A stretch of DNA of 64,000 nt from Pseudomonas sp. GM50 (GTDB lineage: Bacteria; Pseudomonadota; Gammaproteobacteria; Pseudomonadales; Pseudomonadaceae). The position numbers and the translations under genes were made by a program. Below are positions 26,411 to 36,138 of this stretch, one piece after another (positions within the stretch are counted from its first letter, which is position 1; the number at the start of each line of letters is the position of its first letter). Below the pieces are notes generated by a model. It saw only the letters and a program-made list of their open reading frames with translations, made no database searches and was not told the DNA's origin. Where the stretch lies: assembly GCF_000282375.1 (NCBI RefSeq), contig NZ_AKJK01000040.1, positions 124,001 to 188,000 on the forward strand. The letters are read 5' to 3'.

Positions 26411-26889
26411 AGCCCCAGCCCTTCTTGCACCGCCAGAAGCAGGTTGTGTTCCGTCAGTGCGATCGCATCCGGTTGTTGTCCGGACTGTTCGATCGCCTGA
26501 AGCCACCACTGCGTCTCGCCATGTTCGTCCACGGTTCGCAAGAGGGCGAGTTCCTTGTCTGTCGAGTGGATTTCGACTCGCCCGGCACCGTCGGTGGTGA
26601 AGCGGGCGACAGGGTCGAAGGTGATGCTGTGGTGGTTACCGTCGATCAGCAGTTGGTCGATGGCGTAGTCGTAGGTCGCACCGTCCGGGGCACTCTCGAA
26701 CACGTGCGTGGAGTTGCGTCGCAGCTTCAGGCCCACCTCGATCAGTGGCTGCAGCCAGGCTTCGATCTGGTGATACAGCTCATAGACCTGGGCGGGCCAG
26801 CTGTCGATGGCTTGATCGGCGATGGTCGCGTCGGCACTGGTTTGCCGGGATTGTTTCAGCTTCTCGGCGAGCTCGTCTGCTTTACTCAT
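26407..26889 (-). CDS. Conserved hypothetical protein
   Basis: 160-residue soluble protein with no signal or membrane segment. It begins MSKADELAEKLKQSRQ, a basic helix, followed by a helical middle (AQVYELYHQIEAWLQPL) and a beta-rich C-terminal half. I do not recognise a named function; similar proteins occur in Pseudomonas as hypothetical. AGGAA stands before the ATG. It is convergent with the transpeptidase gene with four overlapping bases. It probably acts in the cytoplasm. Confidence 0.7.
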   Translation of the reverse strand: MSKADELAEKLKQSRQTSADATIADQAIDSWPAQVYELYHQIEAWLQPLIEVGLKLRRNSTHVFESAPDGATYDYAIDQLLIDGNHHSITFDPVARFTTDGAGRVEIHSTDKELALLRTVDEHGETQWWLQAIEQSGQQPDAIALTEHNLLLAVQEGLGL

Positions 26890-27033
26890 TTCGATTTCCT
26901 GTCGTGATGTCAGTTAATCGTAGCTCCTTCAAGGTCATGCGGTTTTGCCTTGCGTCATGCGATTGAAACACCCGCGTGACAAAACCATTCTTCGGCCCTT
27001 TACGGCCAAATCAATCATCCCAAGGAGTGGGTA

Positions 27034-27699
27034 ATGAAGAAATTTTACGCAATCGTCGGGTTGATCGCGCTGACCTTCGGCAACATCGGCCTGAGCAGCG
27101 CCCGCGAAACCCAGAGCAGTAAAGCCCAGGCGGAATCGGTCGCGGGGGTGTTCGATTACTACCTGCTGACGCTCTCCTGGTCTCCGACCTTCTGCCTGAC
27201 CCACAAAGACGATGCGCAATGCTCCGGTAAAGGCTACGGCTTCGTGCTTCACGGTCTCTGGCCGCAATACGCCAAGGGCGGCTGGCCGGAGTCCTGCCCG
27301 CCGAGGGTGACCTTGTCGCCAGCGGAAAATGCCAAGGGCCTGACCTTGTTCCCGACCCAGAAGCTGCTCGATCACGAATGGGCCAAGCACGGCACGTGCA
27401 GCGGCCTCGGCGCCATGGGTTACCTGGACGCGTCCGACAAGGCGCTCGGTGCGGTCAAGATCCCGCAGAAGCTGCAACCGTTCAGCAGCTCGTATTACTT
27501 CGAAGCCCAGGAAATCGCGCAGATGTTTCGCCAAAGCAATCCCGGGATTCCGGCCAATGGCATTGCCGTGATTTGCAATGGCCCGGAGTTGTCGGAAGTG
27601 CGGGTGTGCTTGGGCAAGGACCTGGTGTTTGGCGTGTGCGGAACGGGTGTAAAGACACAGTGCCGGGCTGGGGATATTCGGGTTCCGCCTTCGCGGTGA
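27034..27699 (+). CDS. RNase T2 family ribonuclease
   Basis: 221 residues with signal peptide (about residues 1-23) and so periplasmic. The two T2 catalytic motifs are complete: HGLWPQY (His73) and HEWAKHGTC (Glu115, His119). Eight cysteines after the signal peptide could form disulfides, as in the family. It degrades RNA to nucleotides for scavenging, or acts like E. coli RNase I. AAGGAG stands before the ATG. It is a single gene, followed by a REP pair. Confidence is high because both CAS boxes are present. Confidence 0.93.
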   Translation: MKKFYAIVGLIALTFGNIGLSSARETQSSKAQAESVAGVFDYYLLTLSWSPTFCLTHKDDAQCSGKGYGFVLHGLWPQYAKGGWPESCPPRVTLSPAENAKGLTLFPTQKLLDHEWAKHGTCSGLGAMGYLDASDKALGAVKIPQKLQPFSSSYYFEAQEIAQMFRQSNPGIPANGIAVICNGPELSEVRVCLGKDLVFGVCGTGVKTQCRAGDIRVPPSR

Positions 27700-27720
27700 T
27701 GGATTGACTGTTGCAGACCA

Positions 27721-27786
27721 GTAGGAGCCAGGCTTGCCGGCGAAGGCGTCCTTAAGAGCGCCTTCGCCGGCAAGCCTGGCTCCTAC
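27721..27786. repeat. REP inverted pair (GTAGGAGCCAGGCTTGCCGGC type)
   Basis: GTAGGAGCCAGGCTTGCCGG and its reverse complement are separated by a short centre, forming one long hairpin between convergent genes. Same subtype as 30298-30363 and distinct from the TGTGGGAGCG subtype. Confidence 0.9.
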
Positions 27787-27824
27787 GAAAATCGGTTTAC
27801 GCAACGGAATGTAGCCGTTCAGTG

Positions 27825-28469
27825 TTATCTCGCTGACTGTACGGGCAACCCAAGCGCCACCAGTTCCTCGCGCAATTGTTCCGGGCTGAAGAACTGAACC
27901 GCATGAAATCCCTCCCGGCGTGCTCCTGCAATATTCGGCGCATGATCATCGACGAACACTGCGCGGCGGCTATCAACGCCAAACCGCGATAGGAGTAACT
28001 GAAAAATCTCCGGCGAAGGCTTGATTATCCCCTCGGCACCCGACACCAGGATGCCTTCGAATCGCTGCAAGAACTCAAAGCGCTCAAGGGCAATCGGAAA
28101 GGTTTCGGCAGACCAGTTGGTCAGCGCCAATAACCGCACGCCTTTGGCATGCAGTTCATCGAGGATGTTCACCGTTTCTTCTATGGCACCATCGAGCATT
28201 TCTTCCCAGCGTTCGCGGTAGGCGCGAATCAATGCCTCTTGGGACGGATGTCGGGCGATGGCTTCCTCAATCGCTTCCTGCCAGGTTCTGCCTTGGTCCT
28301 GTTGTTCGTTCCAGGCGGTGTGGCAGACCTCAGACAGGAATGTTTCCATGGCCTCCAGGTCTTCACCGAACAACTTTCGGTAAAGGTTTCTGGGGTTCCA
28401 GCGGATAAGGACATTGCCGAGATCGAACACAACGGTGTCGATGGGGGCAGGGTGGTGCGCAGCGCTCAT
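27825..28469 (-). CDS. HAD-IA family hydrolase
   Basis: 214 residues from MSAAHHPAP, which is preceded by a strong AGGAGG six bases upstream; the frame extends 27 codons further. Motif I is FDLGNVLIRW (nucleophile Asp), motif II LALTNWSAETF, Lys in GIIKPSPEIF and motif IV FVDDHAPNIAGA. It resembles YihX-type sugar-phosphate phosphatases and haloacid dehalogenase-like enzymes. The substrate cannot be read from sequence. Cytoplasmic and monocistronic, convergent with the RNase T2 gene across a REP pair. Confidence 0.88.
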   Translation of the reverse strand: MSAAHHPAPIDTVVFDLGNVLIRWNPRNLYRKLFGEDLEAMETFLSEVCHTAWNEQQDQGRTWQEAIEEAIARHPSQEALIRAYRERWEEMLDGAIEETVNILDELHAKGVRLLALTNWSAETFPIALERFEFLQRFEGILVSGAEGIIKPSPEIFQLLLSRFGVDSRRAVFVDDHAPNIAGARREGFHAVQFFSPEQLREELVALGLPVQSAR

Positions 28470-28699
28470 GTTTTTCCTCCTTGGGTAAACGGCCGGGGCA
28501 TGCACGGCAGCCGATATCGATGCGTTCGACAGGCTCCTGAGGTTTTTCATCCTAGCAGAGACGGTTTTCGTATTTCACTCGTCGGGAAGTCGATCTCTGT
28601 CGGTCAGGCGCATTTACCCCGCACAACCCCGTAGACTAAGCTCACAAAAAATAAGGGTTTTGGGCCTCTGCCCATGCCTTACCCTTTCAGGACTCGCTT

Positions 28700-30271
28700 T
28701 TGCCTATCCCCATTCCCGATCCGCACCACGCGCCCGATGGTGCCTTGAAGCGGCTGCCCCTGCTCAAAGCCGCGGTGCTGTTTATTGCGGCCGTGTGCCT
28801 GTGCCTCTGTGGGCTGCTTTACCTGCAACTGGAGCAGTCGCGTCGGCACGACCTGGCGTTGGCCGAGGTGTCTTCGTCGAACCTGACCCGGGCCATGGCG
28901 CAGCAGGCTGAAGACACGTTCATGAAAGCCGATCTGGTGCTGACCAGTCTGGTGGACTGGATTCAGGCTGAGGGTTTCGACGCTGCCCAGACGCCACGCT
29001 TGCAGAAAACCTTCTCGCGGCGGGTGCAGGCGCTGCATCAATTGCACGGGATATTTCTGTTCGACAAGCAGGGGAAATGGGTCGTGACGTCGTTCGAAAA
29101 CCTGCCCCATGGCCCAGGTGCAGCAGACCGCGAATACTTCAGGTTTCACCAGCAAAACACGTCGTCCCTGGCACACATCGGCCCGGCGATTCGCAGTCGG
29201 GAGAGTGGCGAGTGGATCATTCCGGTGTCCAGGCGGGTAAACGACCAGGACGGCAATTTCCAGGGGGTGTTGCTGGCCGGGATCAAGATGTCGTACTTCG
29301 ATCAGTTCTTCAAAAGCTTCAGCCTCGATAACAACGGCTCGATGTTTTTGGCGTTGACCGATGGGACACTGCTGGCGCGACGGCCGTTTGTGGAATCGCA
29401 GATCGGCACGTCATTGGCTCAGGGCGAGATTTTTCAAACACTCTTGCCCAGCGCGACATCGGGCAACGCCATGATCGGCTCGGTGGTGGATGGCATCGTC
29501 CGGTTGTATGGCTATCGTCAGCTCGATGCCTATCCAGTGGTGGTCGCGGCGGCATCTTCCGAGGGCGCGATCTTCAAGGACTGGTACGACACGGCGATTC
29601 AATCCAGTGTGATCGTCGCTCTGGTCGTCCTCGGTGTGGGATTGTTCGGGTGGGTGTTCGTTCATCAGGTGCGCGCGGGCGAGCGCATCGAGGCGGATTT
29701 GCGCGAGGCGCAGAAAACCCTGGAATTGATCGCCACCCACGACAGCCTGACCGGGTTGGCCAACCGTCGATTGTTCGAACGGGCGCTGGAGATCGAGTTC
29801 GGGCGCGGCGCCCGGCGGTCGAGTCCGCTGAGCCTGATCATGCTCGATATCGATTATTTCAAGCGCTATAACGACACCTACGGTCATGTAGCGGGGGACC
29901 ATTGCCTGGCCGAAGTGGCGCGAGCATTGAAGAGTTGCTGTCACCGCAATGCCGATCTGGCGGTGCGCTACGGTGGTGAAGAGTTTGCGGTGTTGCTGCC
30001 GGACACCGACATCCATGGTGCGCTGACGATCGCCGAGCAAATCCGCCGCAGCGTCATGGACAAAAACATCATCCACAGCGGCTCACCCACGGGCTACGTG
30101 ACGGTCAGCCTTGGCTGTTATTCGTTTGTGCCGACAGGGCACGACAGTGCCGAAATGTTGATCAAGCGCGCGGATGCAGCGTTGTACCAGGCCAAGCATT
30201 CGGGGCGAAATCGTTCGGCGGTGTTGTCCATGGAAGGCGGCGTCGAAGCGCTGATGCGCTCGGACCGCTGA
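28700..30271 (+). CDS. Diguanylate cyclase with periplasmic Cache-type sensor
   Basis: 523 residues if the TTG at 28700 is the start (AGGA eight bases upstream); no other good start exists nearby. TM1 lies at about 22-44, a periplasmic dCache/PAS-like sensor at about 50-290, TM2 near 297-320. The GGDEF domain has GGEEF at 425-429 and the inhibitory RxxD site Arg416-Asp419 five residues before. It should make cyclic-di-GMP and be product-inhibited. Signals sensed by the Cache domain are unknown. Followed by a REP pair. Confidence 0.88.
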   Translation: MPIPIPDPHHAPDGALKRLPLLKAAVLFIAAVCLCLCGLLYLQLEQSRRHDLALAEVSSSNLTRAMAQQAEDTFMKADLVLTSLVDWIQAEGFDAAQTPRLQKTFSRRVQALHQLHGIFLFDKQGKWVVTSFENLPHGPGAADREYFRFHQQNTSSLAHIGPAIRSRESGEWIIPVSRRVNDQDGNFQGVLLAGIKMSYFDQFFKSFSLDNNGSMFLALTDGTLLARRPFVESQIGTSLAQGEIFQTLLPSATSGNAMIGSVVDGIVRLYGYRQLDAYPVVVAAASSEGAIFKDWYDTAIQSSVIVALVVLGVGLFGWVFVHQVRAGERIEADLREAQKTLELIATHDSLTGLANRRLFERALEIEFGRGARRSSPLSLIMLDIDYFKRYNDTYGHVAGDHCLAEVARALKSCCHRNADLAVRYGGEEFAVLLPDTDIHGALTIAEQIRRSVMDKNIIHSGSPTGYVTVSLGCYSFVPTGHDSAEMLIKRADAALYQAKHSGRNRSAVLSMEGGVEALMRSDR

Positions 30272-30297
30272 AACTTTCCTGCGAATAAACGTTTTTC

Positions 30298-30363
30298 GTA
30301 GGAGCCAGGCTTGCCGGCGAAGGCGCTCTCAAGGACGCCTTCGCCGGCAAGCCTGGCTCCTAC
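30298..30363. repeat. REP inverted pair (GTAGGAGCCAGGCTTGCCGGC type)
   Basis: Same arrangement and subtype as 27721-27786, with a different central tract. It sits between the diguanylate cyclase gene and the convergent Gly-rich gene. Confidence 0.9.
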
Positions 30364-30379
30364 AGGTCCGATATTGATG

Positions 30380-30703
30380 TCATGGCCTGCTTTTATGCGT
30401 CGAACTGCCCGTCCCACCGCCAGCGCCACCGGTGCCACCACCGGCAGACCCCGTGCCGCCTCCAGCACCCGAGCCGGAACCGCTGGCCCCGCCATCGGTG
30501 CCTGTGCCGCTGCTTCCATGGGTGTCCGAACTTGTCCCGCCCGCAGGCGAGCCGGGGGTGTTGTCGGGTGGCATCGTCGAGCTGCTGATGCCGCCGAACT
30601 TAGTGCCGGTGGCGTCCGCGCCGTCTTCAGCGGCCGCAACGGTGTTGGCAGATGCCGTGACCAGCAGCCCTGCCAATAACAGTGAGGTGATTCTGATGTT
30701 CAT
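30380..30703 (-). CDS. Secreted Gly/Ser/Thr-rich small protein
   Basis: 107 residues. The signal peptide is MNIRITSLLLAGLLVTASANTVA. The mature part has low complexity: a Ser/Thr/Pro section (SSSTMPPDNTPGSPAGG) and then Gly-rich repeats of GGGTGSAGGGTGG type to the C-terminus. No known domain. Such sequences are seen in structural or surface proteins, but no function can be claimed. The GC-rich repeats explain the open frames in other phases here. GGAG lies about 12 bases before the ATG. Confidence 0.6.
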   Translation of the reverse strand: MNIRITSLLLAGLLVTASANTVAAAEDGADATGTKFGGISSSTMPPDNTPGSPAGGTSSDTHGSSGTGTDGGASGSGSGAGGGTGSAGGGTGGAGGGTGSSTHKSRP

Positions 30704-30827
30704 CAGGGTACGTCTCCACAAAATGAGCCGTTACCTGATATTGGTGTGAGAGCAGGATGGTTGGTGCCGGGTGGATGACCAGTGGCTGATAGTTTCCGGT
30801 CCTGGTCAAGAGGCGATACGTCAGTGA

Positions 30828-31412
30828 TTAGCGAAGACCATAACCCGTCAGCTTCTGTTCGAGACTCTCCCGCACCTTCGGCCATTCGTCATCAATGATG
30901 CTGAACCGTACCGAGTTGCGCTTGCGTCCATCTGGCATGATCCGTTCGTGGCGCACGATGCCTTCCTGTTGCGCACCCAGCCTGAGAATCGCGTTGCGTG
31001 ACTTCTGGTTGTTTTCGTCGGTGGTGAATTGCACCCGCACGCAGTCCAGCACGTCGAAGGCGTAGCGCAGCATCAGGTATTTGGTTTCTGTATTGACGAA
31101 GGTTTTCTGCCAACTGGCCGAGATCCAGGTGCTGCCGATTTCGAGTTTGCGGTTGAGCTGGTCGACTTTCCAGAAACGTGTCGAGCCGATGACTTCGCCG
31201 GTATCCTTGAGCACGATGACAAAGGGCAGGACGGTACCGGTATCGCGGCCGTCGAGGGCTTTTTTGAGGTAGCTGTCGACGGTTGTCGAGGAGGGCACTA
31301 CGGTGACCGTCAGGTTCCACAACTCGCCATCCCGCGCGGCATTGACTAGCGTGGCGGCATCGCTGAATTGCAAAGGGCGCAGGCTGACTCTTTGACCTTC
31401 CAGTGTGTCCAT
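30828..31412 (-). CDS. GNAT family N-acetyltransferase (RimJ/RimL-like)
   Basis: 194 residues from MDTLEGQRVSLRPLQ; in-frame ATGs at 31421 and 31430 are alternatives, but only the third has AGAGA at a usable distance. The GNAT fold shows FVIVLKDTGEVIGSTRFW (motif C/D), RKLEIGSTWIS, LRYAFDVLDCVRVQFTTDENNQKSRNAILRLGA (acetyl-CoA-binding region) and RKRNSVRFSI. It probably acetylates an N-terminal residue or small molecule; target unknown. Single gene, cytoplasmic. Confidence 0.85.
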   Translation of the reverse strand: MDTLEGQRVSLRPLQFSDAATLVNAARDGELWNLTVTVVPSSTTVDSYLKKALDGRDTGTVLPFVIVLKDTGEVIGSTRFWKVDQLNRKLEIGSTWISASWQKTFVNTETKYLMLRYAFDVLDCVRVQFTTDENNQKSRNAILRLGAQQEGIVRHERIMPDGRKRNSVRFSIIDDEWPKVRESLEQKLTGYGLR

Positions 31413-31647
31413 GACAGGCATTCTCTGCATGAAAAGAGGCGCGGGTGAGGCGTGCTATTACAGGCCAGCGTCCATCGATTGGCAATAGCGATGTGTTCGG
31501 TTTTTCAAGTGCGGCAATGACTTGCGTTATTCAGGGGCGGTGACCGGGCAGGGCTGCTATGGTCAGTGGAGAGCCTGGCTGTCATGACGACAGACCAGAC
31601 CCCGCCGGTCTCACCCGATAAGGCGATCGATTGACAGGAACAAGTGC

Positions 31648-34218
31648 ATGGATTTGATTGCCGTTACCACCGCTGCACCTGCGCGTCATACACCGATTAC
31701 CCGCAACCTGATGTTCGTCATCGGCCTGCTGTTTGTCGTTGGGGTGTTGATCGCGCTGATGGCCCTGTTCAGCATTGCCGCACGGCTCGATGCCCAGGAT
31801 CTGAGCAAAACCACGTTCTACACGCAACGCGCACTTGATAACCGCATCACCGCCTCGAAAAACTACATCGCCAGCTACGCCAACTGGACGACCGCCTACG
31901 ACCACCTGAACGACAAGGTCGATGTGCAGTGGGCCTACGTCGATCAGAACGTGGGTAAAACTCTGTTCACTATCGATCACTACGATGGCGTTTTCGTGAT
32001 CGATCGTCAGCGAACCAAATACGCCGTAGTGCGCGGGCTTCAGGTGCAACAAGAGGCAGCGGCCTATCTGTCGACCTCGATGGCGCCCCTCATCGAGGCG
32101 ATCCAGAGCCAGGAAAGCCTGATCAGCCCTGTCAGTCGGTACACCTTGTTCGAGGGTAAACCGGCGCTGCTGACGGCCGCCGCGATCGTGCCCAATGATG
32201 AACGCCCGGCGGTCGATCCCCAAAGCACTTCGGTGCTGATCTACGTCGATCAGTTGACCCCTGAAAAGCTCAGCGCCTTGAGCGCCGATTACGGTTTGCA
32301 TGACTTGAACCTGACCCCCGACGACTCCATCGCACCCGGCCAGCCGGCCGTTGCCCTCGCTGGCACCGGTTACAGCGTGGTTTCCCGGCTTGAGCGGCCG
32401 GGGCATCAATTGCTCTGGTCGTTGCTGCCGCCATTGGGCGGGGCGCTGTTGATTCTGGCGTTGTTGACGGCGTACTTCTTTCGATATGTCCTGCGCACGT
32501 CCGGGCATGTGGATGCCAGTTACACCAGCCTCGATTTGTCGAATCAGGCGCTTGAGGCCAGTGAAGAACGTTTTCGTGCGGTGGCCGAAGCCGCGTCCGA
32601 CTGGATCTGGGAAATCGACGAGCAGCATTGCCTCACGTATCTGTCGGGGCGCTTCAGCACCGTCACCGGATTCTCCGATCAGCAATGGCTGGGGCAGAAC
32701 ATCGGGCAACTGCTCAATTGCGATACAACGCCCTTGTCGCTGTGGCTGAACAAACTCGATGAAGAGCAAGCCGTCAGCCACTTGCGCTGTTCCTACCGTG
32801 ATCAATCGGGGCAACAACGGGTGTGTCGGGTGTCGGCGCGACCGATCCAGCGCAAGGGCGCGTTATTGGGTTTTCGCGGGACGGCCAGCGACATCACCGA
32901 TGAAGTCGCCGCCCATGCGCAGATCCAGCATTTGTCGATGCACGACGCACTGACCGGCTTGCCGAACCGCAACAAACTGGCGCGTTACCTCGAAGATGCG
33001 CTGGCACTGAAAGAGCAGTCGGCGGCGTTGACGCTGTTGATGATCGACCTGGATAACTTCAAGCCGATCAACGATTCCCTCGGCCACCCGGCCGGCGATG
33101 CGGTATTGCTGGAGGTTGCCATTCGTCTGCGCGAGTGCACGCGGGACATCGATCTGGTTGCCCGATTGGGTGGCGACGAGTTCGTGCTGGTGCTCCACGG
33201 CATGGACAGCCACGCGGAAATCGACCGCTTTTGCGAGCGCTTGCTCGACAGCCTGCATCAACCGATTCATTACGATCACCACACGCTGCATATCGGCGCG
33301 AGCATCGGTATCGCCCTGAGTCGGCGCCAGGGGCATGTTCCGGAAGAGCTGATTCGCTGTGCCGATATCGCGTTGTATCAGGCCAAATCCAATGGCAAGA
33401 AGACCTGGTGCTACTTTGCGCCGCACATGAATGAGCAGATCCAGCACCGCCGACAACTGGAAAGCGACCTGCGTCAGGCGATCAAGAACAACGAATTCGT
33501 GATGCATTACCAGCCGCGTTATCACGTCGATGGCAAACAGATCGTCTCGGTCGAAGCACTGTTGCGCTGGCAGCATCCAGTGCAAGGCTTGTTGAACCCC
33601 GACGCGTTTATTCCATTGGCCGAGCAGACCGATCTGATCGTGCCATTAGGGCGCTGGGTGTTGCGCGAGGCGTGCGAGACGGCCTTGACCTGGCCCGGTG
33701 CGATGATGGTGTCGGTCAACCTGTCGCCGGTGCAATTTGCCCGTAGCGATGTGATCGAGGACGTACGGGAGGTGTTGATCCAGACCCGCTTGCCTGCCAG
33801 TCGACTGGAGCTGGAGATCACGGAAAACGTAATGCTCATCGATGTCGATGGCGCTCTGGCGACCATGAATGCGCTCAAGGAATTGGGCGTACGGCTGAAC
33901 ATGGACGACTTCGGCACCGGTTATTCTTCGCTGGGTTATCTGCGTACGTATCCGTTCGACGGGATCAAGATCGACAAGCGCTTCATTGCGTCCATGAGCA
34001 ATGGCAGCAATGATCGCGCCGTGGTGCAGGCGATCATCAACCTGGGCAAGGCCATGGGCCTGACTGTCACCGCAGAGGGCGTCGAGACGCTGGAACAACT
34101 GGACTTCCTGATCTCGGACCAGTGCCATGAAGTGCAGGGGTTTTACCTCAGTCGGCCGGTGGACAGGCATGCACTGCTGCCGTTGCTCAAAGCATCATGG
34201 GATGATCACCCGCTGTAA
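31648..34218 (+). CDS. Membrane GGDEF-EAL protein with CHASE4-type sensor and PAS domain
   Basis: 856 residues. TM1 is at about 22-45, a periplasmic CHASE4-like domain at about 50-250, TM2 near 258-280. A PAS domain follows (about 305-415). GGDEF has GGDEF at 508-512 with RxxD inhibitory site Arg499-Asp502, and EAL has EALLRW at 636-641 and DDFGTGYSS. Both catalytic signatures are present, so the protein could make or break c-di-GMP, with regulation deciding the net direction. Monocistronic; the next gene on the same strand is an exonuclease gene. Confidence 0.9.
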   Translation: MDLIAVTTAAPARHTPITRNLMFVIGLLFVVGVLIALMALFSIAARLDAQDLSKTTFYTQRALDNRITASKNYIASYANWTTAYDHLNDKVDVQWAYVDQNVGKTLFTIDHYDGVFVIDRQRTKYAVVRGLQVQQEAAAYLSTSMAPLIEAIQSQESLISPVSRYTLFEGKPALLTAAAIVPNDERPAVDPQSTSVLIYVDQLTPEKLSALSADYGLHDLNLTPDDSIAPGQPAVALAGTGYSVVSRLERPGHQLLWSLLPPLGGALLILALLTAYFFRYVLRTSGHVDASYTSLDLSNQALEASEERFRAVAEAASDWIWEIDEQHCLTYLSGRFSTVTGFSDQQWLGQNIGQLLNCDTTPLSLWLNKLDEEQAVSHLRCSYRDQSGQQRVCRVSARPIQRKGALLGFRGTASDITDEVAAHAQIQHLSMHDALTGLPNRNKLARYLEDALALKEQSAALTLLMIDLDNFKPINDSLGHPAGDAVLLEVAIRLRECTRDIDLVARLGGDEFVLVLHGMDSHAEIDRFCERLLDSLHQPIHYDHHTLHIGASIGIALSRRQGHVPEELIRCADIALYQAKSNGKKTWCYFAPHMNEQIQHRRQLESDLRQAIKNNEFVMHYQPRYHVDGKQIVSVEALLRWQHPVQGLLNPDAFIPLAEQTDLIVPLGRWVLREACETALTWPGAMMVSVNLSPVQFARSDVIEDVREVLIQTRLPASRLELEITENVMLIDVDGALATMNALKELGVRLNMDDFGTGYSSLGYLRTYPFDGIKIDKRFIASMSNGSNDRAVVQAIINLGKAMGLTVTAEGVETLEQLDFLISDQCHEVQGFYLSRPVDRHALLPLLKASWDDHPL

Positions 34219-34317
34219 GCTCGCGCCTTTAGTCGCCTGTTTCGCTCGCCGCGGCAACTGCCGTGGCGCACCCCGGTCACAACTGGATACCGCCCAATCC
34301 GTTGCGAGCGTCGGATC

Positions 34318-35112
34318 ATGAAGAACCTGAAAATCGCCACCTTCAACGTCAACGGCATGTGCGCCCGCTTGCCGAATCTACTGGCTTGGCTTGCGCGGGA
34401 GCAGCCAGACATCGCCTGTTTGCAAGAACTCAAATCGGTAGACGGCGCATTCCCTGTCGCCGAACTGGAGGCGGCCGGGTATGGCGCCGTCTGGCGCGGC
34501 CAGGTGTCATGGAACGGGGTGGCGATTCTGGCGCGCGATGCGCAGCCGTTGGAGAGCCGGCGCGGTTTGCCGGGTGATGACAGCGATACCCATAGCCGCT
34601 ACATCGAGGCTGCTGTGCACGGGGTTCTGGTGGGTTGTCTGTACCTGCCCAATGGCAACCCGCAGCCAGGGCCGAAGTTCGATTACAAACTAGCGTGGTT
34701 CGAGCGGCTGATCTCGCACGCCAAGGACCTCCAGAGCAGCGACCATCCGGTGGTGCTGGCCGGCGATTACAACGTGGTGCCCACCGATCTGGACATCTAC
34801 AACCCGCGCTCCTGGCTCAAGGATGCGCTGCTGCAACCCGAGAGTCGCGCGTGTTTTCAGCGGTTGCTGGATCAGGGGTGGACCGATTCCCTGCGTCATC
34901 TGTATCCGGAGGAGCGGATCTACACCTTCTGGGATTATTTCCGGCAGCACTGGCAGAAAAACTCGGGGTTGCGCATCGATCATCTGTTGCTCAACCCGGC
35001 ACTGAGCCCTTACCTGCAAGAGGCGGGCGTCGATGCCTGGGTTCGCAACGAACCTCATGCCAGCGATCATGCGCCGACATGGATTCGATTGGGTTCGCGC
35101 AAGCGGCGATAG
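34318..35112 (+). CDS. xthA: Exodeoxyribonuclease III (AP endonuclease family)
   Basis: 264 residues, cytoplasmic. Motifs of the EEP fold: KIATFNVNGM (Asn), CLQELKS (metal-binding Glu), VVLAGDYNVVPTDLDIYN (catalytic Asp/Asn), and C-terminal RIDHLLLNP and ASDHAP (Asp-His pair). It repairs abasic sites and removes 3' blocking groups. Pseudomonas often has more than one xth-type gene, so it may be an accessory copy rather than the main XthA. About 100 bases separate it from the GGDEF-EAL gene. Confidence 0.9.
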   Translation: MKNLKIATFNVNGMCARLPNLLAWLAREQPDIACLQELKSVDGAFPVAELEAAGYGAVWRGQVSWNGVAILARDAQPLESRRGLPGDDSDTHSRYIEAAVHGVLVGCLYLPNGNPQPGPKFDYKLAWFERLISHAKDLQSSDHPVVLAGDYNVVPTDLDIYNPRSWLKDALLQPESRACFQRLLDQGWTDSLRHLYPEERIYTFWDYFRQHWQKNSGLRIDHLLLNPALSPYLQEAGVDAWVRNEPHASDHAPTWIRLGSRKRR

Positions 35113-35225
35113 GCTTGGCGTGTGCGGCGATTGGCTAAATCAATTGTCAGTCCGACCGCGTTATCCCTTATACATGGCGCCCATCGGCGGAGCGATCCGC
35201 GGACCTCTGCATAAAGGATTGAGCG

Positions 35226-36065
35226 ATGAGTGAGACACGACTGACTAATCTTGCGCTGTACCTGCAACGCCTGGGTTTCGATGCGCCCCCGGCGCCGACC
35301 CTGGAAACCCTGCGCCAACTGCAACTGCGCCACACCGGTGCCTTCCCGTTTGAAAACCTCACCACGTTATTGGGCGAACCGGTGCTCATCGATCTGCCGT
35401 CCATCGAGCAGAAAGTCCTGCACGACGGTCGCGGTGGTTACTGCTACGAACTCAACAACCTGTTCCTGGCCTTGCTTCAGACATTGGGTTTCGACGCACG
35501 TGGGATCACCGGTCGCGTGGTCATGGGTCAGCCCGAAGGTGCATGGACCGCCCGAACGCACCGCTTGAGTCTGGTAACCCTCGACGGCGTGCGCTACATC
35601 ACTGACGTCGGCTTCGGCGGCATGGTGCCCACCGCACCGCTGATGCTGGATACCGAAGCCGAGCAGTTCACCCCTCACGAACCCTATCGCATCGAACCGC
35701 ACGCCGACGGCTATACCCTGCGTGCCAACGTCGGCGGTGAATGGCGGGCGATATACATCTTCGATCTGCAACGTCAGGAAGACATCGATTACACCCTCGG
35801 CAACTGGTACGTCTCGACCCATCCCGAATCGTCCTTCGTGAAACAACTGATGGTGGCGCGGACGGGGGAGGGATGGCGACGCACATTGATTAACGGCAGC
35901 TTTACCATTCATCGCATGGGCAGCGACAGCGAACGGCGGCAGGTGGCGGATGTGGATGAGTTGATCGGGTTACTGGAAAGTGAATTCGGGATTCGAGTGC
36001 CAGCGCAGGAAGTGTTGAAGCGGGTGCTGGAGCGGTTGATTGAGGCTGTGTCGCTGGCAAATTAA
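35226..36065 (+). CDS. nat: Arylamine N-acetyltransferase
   Basis: 279 residues. The catalytic triad Cys73 (RGGYCYELN), His112 (RTHRLSLV) and Asp127 (TDVGFGG) is complete. It transfers acetyl from acetyl-CoA to aromatic amines and hydrazines, a xenobiotic-detoxification activity. Cytoplasmic, single gene with a terminator directly downstream. The C-terminal domain (residues about 200-279) is normal for bacterial NATs. Confidence 0.94.
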   Translation: MSETRLTNLALYLQRLGFDAPPAPTLETLRQLQLRHTGAFPFENLTTLLGEPVLIDLPSIEQKVLHDGRGGYCYELNNLFLALLQTLGFDARGITGRVVMGQPEGAWTARTHRLSLVTLDGVRYITDVGFGGMVPTAPLMLDTEAEQFTPHEPYRIEPHADGYTLRANVGGEWRAIYIFDLQRQEDIDYTLGNWYVSTHPESSFVKQLMVARTGEGWRRTLINGSFTIHRMGSDSERRQVADVDELIGLLESEFGIRVPAQEVLKRVLERLIEAVSLAN

Positions 36066-36076
36066 GCTCCACGCAA

Positions 36077-36107
36077 AGGGGCGAATTTTATCAATTCGCC
36101 CCTTTTT
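36077..36107. terminator. Terminator after nat gene
   Basis: AGGGGCGAATT (36077-36087) and AATTCGCCCCT (36093-36103) form a perfect 11-bp stem with a 5-base loop, followed by TTTTT and preceded by AAA. Confidence 0.88.
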
Positions 36108-36138
36108 CTTTTGCTGACCAGGCATGGGTGTTTTGTGC